Assembly (NCBI RefSeq): GCF_934754915.1
Contig: NZ_CAKVKB010000010.1
Span: forward strand, 1 to 54,248
DNA length: 54,248 nucleotides
Reading direction: 5' to 3'
Source: an uncultured Clostridium sp.
Lineage (GTDB): Bacteria; Bacillota; Clostridia; Clostridiales; Clostridiaceae
In this document: positions 36,036 to 43,894 of the stretch, piece by piece
Layout: the number at the start of each line of letters is the position of its first letter
Position numbering within the stretch: position 1 is the stretch's first letter
Notes under the pieces: generated by a model
Database searches by the model: none
What the model was told of the DNA's origin: nothing
Seen by the model: the letters and a program-made list of their open reading frames with translations, nothing else
Made by a program: the position numbers and the translations under genes

Positions 36036-36144
36036 ATGTGCTCCTTTCAAAACCTTTTATCTCATTCTTCTAACATTGTATCATATTTCAAGTAAGAACT
36101 TAAGCAAAGGTATCTTTTTGATTTATAATAAAAAAATCTGCTTC

Positions 36145-36270
36145 TCAGACTATTTGTTTATATCCCTTTCTAAAGTTATACACAAACTCTTGACGAATAT
36201 AATTTCCCATAGAAAAATATAAACTGTTCCAGCCTTCACCTATAGTTCTTACCATAATTTTTATATACAT
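36145..36270 (-). CDS. Possible 41-aa small protein
   Basis: A short open frame with a protein-like composition (MYIKIMVRTIGEGW then FSMGNYIRQEFVYNFRKGY). It ends at a TGA embedded in a short hairpin (TCTG..CAGA) followed by seven Ts on the minus strand, so a transcript may end there. The start lies 25 nt after the Mbeg1-like gene stop. No good ribosome site is visible, which is the main argument against it. It may be a remnant of a larger gene. Confidence 0.3.
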   Translation of the reverse strand: MYIKIMVRTIGEGWNSLYFSMGNYIRQEFVYNFRKGYKQIV

Positions 36271-36295
36271 ATTTCAATATAATTAATATTTATTT

Positions 36296-37492
36296 TCACA
36301 AAGCTTCTTGAAGTTTATTCATAAATACACAGAACTTATTATAAAGATTCTTTCTTATTGGATTCTGACTTTCATCTGCATACTTCATCTTTTTGAATAT
36401 AATTTCTGCTCCTTTATTCATTTTGTATAATATATCCTTAAGAACCTCATTTGAATGAGTTTCTTCTGCATTTATAAAATCTGCCCAGAAAAGAAGTGGA
36501 AGTACAAGAACTTGAATAACCATATAACTTAAAACAAAAGTCTCTTTTATCTTAAAATACTTTCCATAAGTCATCATTATAAGCACACTTCCTATTATTT
36601 TCACGAGAGCATCTATTGACTGCTTTCTGCACATTACTGCTTCAATTCCGCTTATCACTCCATCAATTGTCAGACTTTTCAATTCATCTGGAAGATCTGA
36701 TATAAATGAAGTTGAAAAATCATTAATTATCTTGGCAAAAATGCTTCTGCCAGTTTCTTCTCTCATGTTTCCATCATAATCAAGCATTATTGTTCCTTTA
36801 TGATAAAAGAGAGGATTAAATTGAAAAGATGTTTTTATATAATGACTCTCACCTGCAATTGAATTGAGAAGACAGTTTACATAATCATATTTTGAATTAA
36901 CTGCAACAATTTTTGATTTGTTTTTTTCTATAAAATCTTTATATTTTTTTATAAACTCATTTGAAAATCCCTGTCCATTTATAGATATGCATTTTATAAC
37001 CTTAGGACTTAATACTGCCGTATACTGTGCCTTATTCCCACCTTTTGAATGTCCTGTAACAATAATCCTATCACTTTCTATACTGTTAACATAATTGAGA
37101 GCATAAATCTGCTGCTTTGTATCATATTCATAAGCTCCCTGACCATTATCATCCCATTCTTTTATAGATGTTGTTCCCCTGAATACAACAATTATATTTC
37201 CTTCAAAATCCTTAAAAGAAGCTATTCTCATTCCGTTTTTATGATTCTCAATATTTACTATTTTAAGCTTCAGCAGCTCTGGTTTCTTTAAAATCAAGTC
37301 TAGTGTCTGTTTCCACTCCTCTTTTGTTGATATTATCAAACAGTTCTTCATTTTATCCATAAGTATTGCTAGATTATCATCTTTTAAAATATCAAGTACA
37401 AGTTCCTCTACAGTTTCATTATCATAAGCATCCCATTCCAAGTATATCAATTCATCTAAAAGTATGAATTCATCATTACTCAGTCTGCACAC
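36296..37492 (-). CDS. Mbeg1-like (DUF2974) alpha/beta hydrolase
   Basis: 398-aa protein. After a helical N-terminus comes FEGNIIVVFRGTTSIKEW, a lipase-like strand and oxyanion loop, then the nucleophile elbow VTGHSKGGNKAQYTA (Ser about 149), which is the Mbeg1-like hallmark GHSxGGN. Two hydrophobic segments near residues 300-345 suggest membrane association. The family is predicted to be lipases/esterases, with no known substrate for this branch. The start is GTG at 37492, 11 nt from GGGAG; no better in-frame start exists. It is 27 nt downstream of the PHP gene, so the two are likely co-transcribed. Confidence 0.8.
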   Translation of the reverse strand: MCRLSNDEFILLDELIYLEWDAYDNETVEELVLDILKDDNLAILMDKMKNCLIISTKEEWKQTLDLILKKPELLKLKIVNIENHKNGMRIASFKDFEGNIIVVFRGTTSIKEWDDNGQGAYEYDTKQQIYALNYVNSIESDRIIVTGHSKGGNKAQYTAVLSPKVIKCISINGQGFSNEFIKKYKDFIEKNKSKIVAVNSKYDYVNCLLNSIAGESHYIKTSFQFNPLFYHKGTIMLDYDGNMREETGRSIFAKIINDFSTSFISDLPDELKSLTIDGVISGIEAVMCRKQSIDALVKIIGSVLIMMTYGKYFKIKETFVLSYMVIQVLVLPLLFWADFINAEETHSNEVLKDILYKMNKGAEIIFKKMKYADESQNPIRKNLYNKFCVFMNKLQEAL

Positions 37493-37519
37493 TTTTTCTT
37501 CATCTCCCTGATTATTGCT

Positions 37520-38290
37520 CTACTTTTTTAATTTTTCTTCCTTTATCTTTTTCTTTATATAATTTTTCGAAACTTTTGCACTATATATCTTTAACTTCAA
37601 ATCACTACTTATAATTCTTTCATAATTTTCACTTTTAATTTCTTCTTTTAGTTCTCTTATACTCTGAAAATCCTTCTTAAAACATGTCTTAACACATCCA
37701 AGCATTATAGGATAATGGCTGTCACTTCCAGTAACATAAGGAATACTAAGCTTTTCCGACAATTCTGAAACTTCTCTTTCAACTACTTCAAGTCCCCTTT
37801 TGTATATATCCTTACTATTCAGATCCAACCCATCCAGTCTTTTCAAATTTTTCTCACTTTGAAGATAAAGTTTATGTTTCTCTCTATAGGGATGACTTCC
37901 TATTGTAATACAGTTATTTTCTTCTGCCATATCTAAGAGTTCTTCAAAATGAATAAAATCAGATTTTTTTCTATGAATCTTAAGTACTTCTTTTATCTCA
38001 TGTATATTTTTCCTGTTTCCAAAAACAATAACATGTCCTCCATATTTTATATCTACTTCCATGCCTATATAAACGTAAAACCCATTAATGTCATATCTTT
38101 CTTTTTCATATGGATAATGTTCCTCTAGAAATGAAAAAGTTGAATCTATATCAACAGCATTAAAATGCTCACATAAAACAACAGCATCAAGCATGCTATT
38201 TTTTGCAAATTCAATTCCCTGAAGAAACAGTTCTTCATTAAATTTTAGTTTTTTACTTAAAATTCCATGAACATGAAAATCCATATTCAT
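37520..38290 (-). CDS. PHP domain metal-dependent phosphoesterase
   Basis: 256-aa protein with the PHP metal-binding motifs in order: DFHVHG (His 6 and 8), CEHFNAVD, the GMEVDI strand, a histidine in GGHVIVFG, GSHPYREKH, and VTGSDSHYP. This matches stand-alone PHP phosphoesterases (histidinol-phosphatase/YciV-like relatives) that use two or three metal ions. AGGGG site before ATG. It lies 73 nt after the Panacea antitoxin gene and 27 nt before the Mbeg1-like gene. The substrate is unknown. Confidence 0.85.
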   Translation of the reverse strand: MNMDFHVHGILSKKLKFNEELFLQGIEFAKNSMLDAVVLCEHFNAVDIDSTFSFLEEHYPYEKERYDINGFYVYIGMEVDIKYGGHVIVFGNRKNIHEIKEVLKIHRKKSDFIHFEELLDMAEENNCITIGSHPYREKHKLYLQSEKNLKRLDGLDLNSKDIYKRGLEVVEREVSELSEKLSIPYVTGSDSHYPIMLGCVKTCFKKDFQSIRELKEEIKSENYERIISSDLKLKIYSAKVSKNYIKKKIKEEKLKK

Positions 38291-38363
38291 ATATTTACCC
38301 CTGAAACTTGTTATATTAATATTATATTCATAATCTCTTCAGTTGAATATAAATATATAAAAG

Positions 38364-39380
38364 TTAATATATCTTTTCAAAAATATCTCTGCTATATTTT
38401 TCTAAGTCAATAATATCTGTCATCACAAATTTATCCTTTATTCCTCTAAAATAAATTGATATTAGTTCCTTATCGATTATTTCATTTTCTTCTTCTGAAA
38501 TATATTTCTCTTTATTATCTTTTTGAATCATCTTTTTTCTTGTGATAATCCATGGAGATTCATTTTTTACCATCTTTTCAAGAATTTTTCCACTATAACA
38601 TCCATAAAATTTAATTATTCCTTCAGCAATACTTATTTCCATATCCTCAAGCTTAAGATTGTCATTTTTCATTATCTCATCATTTATATAATCAAAACCA
38701 TAAAAATTATATCTTTCCATTACACTTTCAAGAAACGGCCCTCTGTCTCCAGCTTTAAAGTCCTCTTCAAAAAGAAAATTATCTGTAAAAACATAATTAA
38801 AAGCCTGCATATAATAAAGAAGTTTCTGAATTATAAGAGGTGTAACATCATCATATCTTGTAAGTATATATTTTATTGCATTATCCACCTTTTTTTCAAC
38901 TTTTGCTGTACTTCTTATGAAATTTACTGTTTTGCTGCTTCTATAGTATTCTTCAGGTGTTATCCTATCTTTTTCTGTCTGAAGAATAAAGGAATAACAT
39001 TGAACGTCATCGTATATTTTTTTTAAAGCTTCTGAATCATCAATGGATACCATATCACCTTTAATGTATCTTGAAACAGTGCCAGCTTCAAATCCAAGAA
39101 GTGCTGATAGTCCCTCAGGAGATATATTATATCTTTTTAATATTGCTGTAATTTTATGTGGTTCTATAAGATTATATCTCCTTCTGTATTCATCATATAA
39201 TTCTGAAAGATTTTTTCTATTTACATCATTTACAAATATCTCATTTTTACATCTGCTGCAATATGCTTCTCTTCCATTATATGATATTTCTTCTTCATTC
39301 AAGATAGCAGTCTTTCTATTTTCAATTACTGTATAAGGCTGTTCTTTCAAACAGTATTCACAAAATGCATACTTTTTCAT
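38364..39380 (-). CDS. Antitoxin: MqsA-type zinc finger and HTH fused to a Panacea (SocA-like) domain
   Basis: 338-aa protein in three parts. Residues 1-50 form a two-CxxC zinc ribbon (C7/C10 and C41/C44). Residues about 75-125 are an XRE-type helix-turn-helix (HKITAILKRYNISPEGLSALLGFEAGTVSRYIKG). From about 165 comes a Panacea/DUF4065 domain (VTPLIIQKLLYYMQAFNYVFTDNFLFEEDFKAGDRGPFLESVM). The first two parts are the layout of MqsA/YgiT antitoxins; Panacea is a known neutralising domain. It starts 2 nt after the toxin-like gene, with its GAGGAG site inside that gene, so the two are coupled. It is likely to repress its own operon. Confidence 0.88.
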   Translation of the reverse strand: MKKYAFCEYCLKEQPYTVIENRKTAILNEEEISYNGREAYCSRCKNEIFVNDVNRKNLSELYDEYRRRYNLIEPHKITAILKRYNISPEGLSALLGFEAGTVSRYIKGDMVSIDDSEALKKIYDDVQCYSFILQTEKDRITPEEYYRSSKTVNFIRSTAKVEKKVDNAIKYILTRYDDVTPLIIQKLLYYMQAFNYVFTDNFLFEEDFKAGDRGPFLESVMERYNFYGFDYINDEIMKNDNLKLEDMEISIAEGIIKFYGCYSGKILEKMVKNESPWIITRKKMIQKDNKEKYISEEENEIIDKELISIYFRGIKDKFVMTDIIDLEKYSRDIFEKIY

Positions 39381-39382
39381 TT

Positions 39383-39811
39383 TTAATGACTCCTCTTCTG
39401 AACTTTCTCTTTATGAAATAAATATGTAATAGGTTTGTTCCTTTTATGTAATGAAACCAGTACTCTTTGAACCTTTCCATCTTCCTCTAAAATATTAAAC
39501 CTCATATACACTTCTACATTTTCTTTTTCGCCTGTTATATTGTAGAGTTTTTTTATAGGGCAGAATATGTAAAGGTCATTATATTCAATCCCATCCTTCA
39601 TATTTTTTAGTCCATAGCAGAAATCTTCTTCCTTAAGATTACAAAGAATGTGAACCAGTTTTTCTTCATTTATATTGTATTCTTCAATAAACTGCATATT
39701 TTCCATTCTGCTTCCTTCAAGAGATATAGAAATTCTGCCCTCCATTGCACAGTCTTTTATAATATTTATTAAATTAGAAATCATTTCTTTAGTATAATCT
39801 TTTAATATCAA
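39383..39811 (-). CDS. MqsR-like toxin candidate
   Basis: 142-aa soluble protein whose C-terminal half resembles MqsR-type mRNA interferases: LVHILCNLKEEDFCYGLKNM, then NDLYIFCPI, VEVYMRFNILEE, and VLVSLHKRNKPITYLF. That pattern (L..EDF, DLYxF, vYxKf.I, vxSFH) is what I recall for the Firmicute MqsR family, although the usual His is shifted and Leu replaces Phe in the last motif. Position agrees: it is directly upstream of the antitoxin, toxin first as in MqsRA. The start is TTG with AAGGTGG 7 nt upstream. Family call is moderate, TA context strong. Confidence 0.6.
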   Translation of the reverse strand: MILKDYTKEMISNLINIIKDCAMEGRISISLEGSRMENMQFIEEYNINEEKLVHILCNLKEEDFCYGLKNMKDGIEYNDLYIFCPIKKLYNITGEKENVEVYMRFNILEEDGKVQRVLVSLHKRNKPITYLFHKEKVQKRSH

Positions 39812-39828
39812 ATCTCTTCCACCTTATT

Positions 39829-40806
39829 TTAATATTGAGTTATTCTTTCAACACTTCTAAATCCAGCTGCCTTTTGATGTCTTATATTACATATAAAATA
39901 GTCCATTGCATCTATTGGATTTATATTTTTCATACTGAGCTTGTTCAAAGTTTCTCTGTCAATTACAATTGATAAAATTGTTACATCTGTTTTTATTCCC
40001 TTATCAAGATCCACTACATTGTCAACAGCATGTACAATAACTTTATTTATCCCAGGTATAAGATTCATTATATTCTTTGCAATAAGAAGTATACTGCTGC
40101 ATACATATTCTTCAATAAATTCATAATATGCAATTTCAATTTCCTCATCACTTTCATATACTTCCTTATTGAATTTGTTTTTAGGCATTACATTTTCTGA
40201 ATTCACCTTAAATTCTACTTCAATTGAGCAGGAATCATTAGTTCCGATTTCAATTTCACTTCCCAATTCTAAAAGCATATCAAAAGGTCTCATTTCATCT
40301 ATAACCTGGAAATAACTATCTATGTCACCACATAGCACATTGCAGCTCAGTTGATGAATTTTGTTATAATCACCTAAAATTTTTTCATCCTTTTTTTCAG
40401 CTTCTTTAACAGCTTCTAATAATTTTTCTTTTTTCTTTTCTCCTAAATTTTTAAAAATCTTTTCTAAAAAAGTAGGTTTAAATTCATCATATTCTTCACA
40501 TGCTTTAGCTTTTTCTGGACCATTACAATTCAAATCATATGGCGGATTGACATCTTTTAAATACTGCCATTGTATTTCTGCAAGATATTTCTCATGAATT
40601 TTTTTCATATCTTCTAATGATATGTGTTCCTCATTCTCTTTTGAATCTTTGTTGTTTTCATTCTTTTTATTTGCATTTTTCTTGCAAAAGGAATTCAAAA
40701 TATCCTTTAACTTTCTCCCTTCCAGATTTACTGCGACTCCTTTTTTGTCCAGTTCAAGCCTGGAATTCAAAGAAATAACTGCACTCCTTTTTACACTTAG
40801 TCCCAT
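39829..40806 (-). CDS. DUF4236-type protein, unknown function
   Basis: 325-aa protein. The N-terminus (MGLSVKRSAVISLNSRLELDKKGVAVNLEG) has the short strand pattern of DUF4236. A Lys/Asn-rich linker (about 45-60) and a long helical part follow. The C-terminal region (GDIDSYFQVIDEMRPFDML, VCSSILLIAKNIMNLIP, NKVIVHAVD, VTILSIVIDRETLNKLSMKNINPIDAMDYF) matches my memory of the domain often attached to DUF4236. No catalytic motif is evident. It ends 17 nt before the toxin-like gene and may be first gene of that operon. ATG after AGGTGGGG. Confidence 0.65.
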   Translation of the reverse strand: MGLSVKRSAVISLNSRLELDKKGVAVNLEGRKLKDILNSFCKKNANKKNENNKDSKENEEHISLEDMKKIHEKYLAEIQWQYLKDVNPPYDLNCNGPEKAKACEEYDEFKPTFLEKIFKNLGEKKKEKLLEAVKEAEKKDEKILGDYNKIHQLSCNVLCGDIDSYFQVIDEMRPFDMLLELGSEIEIGTNDSCSIEVEFKVNSENVMPKNKFNKEVYESDEEIEIAYYEFIEEYVCSSILLIAKNIMNLIPGINKVIVHAVDNVVDLDKGIKTDVTILSIVIDRETLNKLSMKNINPIDAMDYFICNIRHQKAAGFRSVERITQY

Positions 40807-40972
40807 ATCCCCACCTCAGTTTAATACTTTTACGACAAAATCACATTACAGATAACTAAAGTTATTTATCACATTATATATTATTATAGAATTTCAATTG
40901 TTTTACTGTCAATCAGTGGTTATATTCTTTTCATAATTTCTTTTTTGTAACACTATATATAAAACGTATACA

Positions 40973-41016
40973 AAAAGCACTTGAGAAAGCCTGCTTAACT
41001 ATACTCAAGTGCCTTT
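40973..41016 (-). terminator. Terminator of the 183-aa unknown gene
   Basis: GGCACTTGAG / CTCAAGTGC stem followed on minus by TTTTTGTAT, 48 nt beyond the stop at 41064. It separates this gene from the DUF4236-TA operon. Confidence 0.75.
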
Positions 41017-41063
41017 AATTAACACTTTTCCATCCTTAATGATAATTTTTCAAATTTCTATTA

Positions 41064-41615
41064 TTAACTTTTCAGCTCTTTTAATACTCTATTTACAAAT
41101 TCTTCTTTATTAAGAGTTTTAAAGCATACTTCATCTTGATAGATAGGAATAAATGCTGAACCAATAAATTCATATTCTTCATGAACTCGTTCAATGCATT
41201 CAGTAAAAATTCCTTCCCCATTTTTATATAATGTTAAATACACATAATTTAAATCATCTTTAAAATCGCAGATAAAATCATTTGTAAGTTTAAGTTCAAT
41301 TACATTATCATTATTTTTTATATATGCTATTGTTTCATTCCATGATTTTATATTTGTATTATATACTCCGTTTGAGTTTTCATAAATTTTTAATACCTTT
41401 TCAGATAATTCTTTAATAATACTTTCTATACATTCCTTAAGAATAATTTCAATTTCTTCTTTTGTGTACTGGGACTCACAATTCATCTCTTCTTTAACTT
41501 CTTTTCTAATCTCTTCATCTATGCTGTATTCATCATTAACATAGCTGAATCTTTCACATACTTCATCATAGCTTAAGTCACCATGGTTATAAAATATATT
41601 TCGTCCCATCTTCAA
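41064..41615 (-). CDS. Hypothetical acidic protein, 183 aa
   Basis: I do not recognise this protein. It is soluble and acidic, with a helical stretch (KEEIEIILKECIESIIKELSEKVLKIYEN, about 51-79) and then alternating strands (VIELKLTNDFICDFKDDLNYVYLTLYKNGEG). The start is TTG at 41615, 8 nt from AAAGGG; an ATG two codons later would be 14 nt away. It lies 238 nt downstream of the UvrD-S24 fusion, and ends at its own terminator. A functional link to the fusion is possible but only by position. Confidence 0.65.
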   Translation of the reverse strand: MKMGRNIFYNHGDLSYDEVCERFSYVNDEYSIDEEIRKEVKEEMNCESQYTKEEIEIILKECIESIIKELSEKVLKIYENSNGVYNTNIKSWNETIAYIKNNDNVIELKLTNDFICDFKDDLNYVYLTLYKNGEGIFTECIERVHEEYEFIGSAFIPIYQDEVCFKTLNKEEFVNRVLKELKS

Positions 41616-41853
41616 ATCACATTCCCTTTACAATATTCACTACTATCAATATATTAAGTCATTTCCTAATATATAACCATTTTGAGAATGCCTGCTTTTA
41701 TAAAATTTTGAAATATTCCAAATCAAAGCATCTATATTACAATCAACAATTTGTACCTGATTATCAAGAATGAAATCTTCTCAAGATTTTTTGTATTTCA
41801 TATTTTACATGTATAATATAAATTTTAATATTCAAAATATGTATTGATGATTT

Positions 41854-43497
41854 TTACGAAAAGTTTTTCAATATTCCAATTGCCACACCAAGAATGCTGC
41901 ATTTTTGCTCACCAGTAAGTATTATTGGATCATATTTATCATTTTCTGGTTTCAATATAATCTGCTTTCCTTTTGTTTTAAAAGTTTTTAAAGTAGCTTC
42001 ACCTTCGATTTCAACTGCAACAATATCATTGCTTGATGGATATCTTCCTTTTTTAATAAGTACATGGTCACCATCATTTATATTTTTGTTTACCATTGAA
42101 TCACCTTTAATTTTTAATATAAAAAGGTCTTTGCTGCTTCTTACCCAGTCTTTTGGAATATTACAGCTATATTCAATTTCATCATTCATATAAATAGGGC
42201 TTCCTGCTGCAATTTCATTGAATACAGGTATGTTAACTACATCTTCAACCTTTTCTTTAAAATTATCATCAGATGTATATACTTCACCACTTTCATAAAA
42301 ATCACATATGAATTCATGACATACATTTCTACTTAAATCTATATACTTTACAGTTTCAGATTTCATTGAATTTTCATCTACAGAATTAACATTTTCAACA
42401 TGCTTTTCTTTAATTTTATCAAAATCAAATTCTATAAGACTATAAGGATATTGTGCATCTTTTTCTGATATTTTTTTCCTATGCTTTTTCTTTGCTTTTG
42501 CCTTATTTAAATTTTCAACATCTTTTTGCTTTATATCTATTTCATGACCATATATGAATTTTTCTTTTAAAGTCACTGTTTTTCCTTTTATATTGTACCC
42601 AAGACTTGAAAATTTTCTCTTTCTGTTTATCCATCCAGAAGAATTTTCAAGTTTATCATCATCTAAAACAAATGTTATACTTGAATATGCTTTCTTATTG
42701 CAAAGTATATCCATTATTTCAAATTCTATTCTTGTAAATTTTTCAGCTTCATCAATTACAATATGTGTATACTTTTTGCTTTTTTTCCTTCTGCATACCT
42801 TTGCTGCCATCATAGCTGCATCTTCAAAATCCACAAGATTTTCGCTTTTCAAAATCCTATTATATTCATTCATGATTTTGAACACACATTTTCTAGCCGT
42901 TGAGTTTTTTCTAAGTTTTATATTTTTTTCTTTTTTTCCATATGTATAATTGACTCTGCTGCTTCTATCTGCTTCAAGATAATCTTGCTGTTTCAAAAAA
43001 CAACACTCTTTAATCCACTTTATTTCATCTATAAAAAATTCTATATATTCCTCATGAAGAAATTTAACCTTTTTAAATTCCTTTTCAGTTTCTTTTACCT
43101 TTTTAACTGCTGTCTTCATTAATTTTCTAATATCATCTTTAGCAGCAATTAAATAATTTGTTTTATGTAAATCATTATATTTTTGAAAATATAATAAGAT
43201 AAGGGAATTAATATCATTCATTTCAAGTTTTCTTTTATTTTCTTCATCAAAAAAACTTTTCTGTATTGCTGATTTATTTATTATCTTTTCATGAATCTCT
43301 TTTAAACTTCTAATATGTCTATTATCTTTAGCCATTATGAGAATTTCATCATCAGCCATAGCACAATAAGACTGTTGAAGCTTTACTGCCCTGTTTATTG
43401 CAGCAAAAGTCTTTCCACAGCCCTTTTCACCTTTAATAACTTTTATTCCATTAGGTTTGCTTTTTATTATTCTTTTTTGTGCTAAACTAAATTCCAT
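41854..43497 (-). CDS. UvrD-like ATPase fused to a LexA-type S24 autoprotease
   Basis: 547-aa fusion. Residues 1-320 resemble the first part of a UvrD/PcrA superfamily-1 helicase: Q-motif-like FSLAQKRII, Walker A GEKGCGKT (23-30), LVDFEDAAMM (221-230), DEAE box HIVIDEAEKF (245-254), a motif-III-like VLDDDKLENSSGWI and a motif-IV-like VTLKEKFIYGHEI. Motifs V and VI are absent. After a Lys-rich linker, residues 420-547 are a complete S24 peptidase: cleavage site A431-G432, Ser467 in GDSM, Lys504 in ATLKTFK. There is no LexA-type DNA-binding HTH. Start at 43497 by the GAGGG site; an upstream in-frame ATG (43617) lacks one. A DNA-damage-triggered self-cleaving ATPase is the natural hypothesis. 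Confidence 0.85.
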   Translation of the reverse strand: MEFSLAQKRIIKSKPNGIKVIKGEKGCGKTFAAINRAVKLQQSYCAMADDEILIMAKDNRHIRSLKEIHEKIINKSAIQKSFFDEENKRKLEMNDINSLILLYFQKYNDLHKTNYLIAAKDDIRKLMKTAVKKVKETEKEFKKVKFLHEEYIEFFIDEIKWIKECCFLKQQDYLEADRSSRVNYTYGKKEKNIKLRKNSTARKCVFKIMNEYNRILKSENLVDFEDAAMMAAKVCRRKKSKKYTHIVIDEAEKFTRIEFEIMDILCNKKAYSSITFVLDDDKLENSSGWINRKRKFSSLGYNIKGKTVTLKEKFIYGHEIDIKQKDVENLNKAKAKKKHRKKISEKDAQYPYSLIEFDFDKIKEKHVENVNSVDENSMKSETVKYIDLSRNVCHEFICDFYESGEVYTSDDNFKEKVEDVVNIPVFNEIAAGSPIYMNDEIEYSCNIPKDWVRSSKDLFILKIKGDSMVNKNINDGDHVLIKKGRYPSSNDIVAVEIEGEATLKTFKTKGKQIILKPENDKYDPIILTGEQKCSILGVAIGILKNFS

Positions 43498-43894
43498 ATT
43501 AATTCCCTCTTTATTTTTTACTTTTTCATTTCCTGTTCTTTCATAATATATTTCAATCAACAATGAATGATGAAATCCTTGCAATATTTCACCAATTTTC
43601 ACATAAAAATTTTTCATATTAGTATAAAATCAAACTAGCATATGCTCTATATGTATTGCCTATATATAATAATATATTACTATAATCTTATCCTTGTTGC
43701 AAAGGATTTGATAACATTGAAATAGAATATTCTTTTAATTTTTAATATGTTGACAAAATATTTGCCATTATTATCTTATAATTGTAAAATATATATTAAA
43801 TGTATTTCAATTTTTTATATGCAATACCTAAAAGTTTTATACTTTTATTCTATTTGCAGTAAACAAAACCCATTCACACTTAGGAGGAATTATT

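Noticed and set aside
38523..39026. 167-codon plus-strand open frame opposite the Panacea antitoxin
   Set aside because: The translation is Ile/Phe/Lys-rich with no domain and lies fully within a convincing gene on the other strand.
41770..41800. Short hairpin with T run on the plus strand (AATCTT CTC AAGATT)
   Set aside because: No plus-strand gene precedes it and the stem is only six base pairs.
43749..43780. TTGACA and TATAAT upstream of the aminotransferase at 43895
   Set aside because: The spacing is 21 nt, too long for a good vegetative promoter; chance match in AT-rich DNA.
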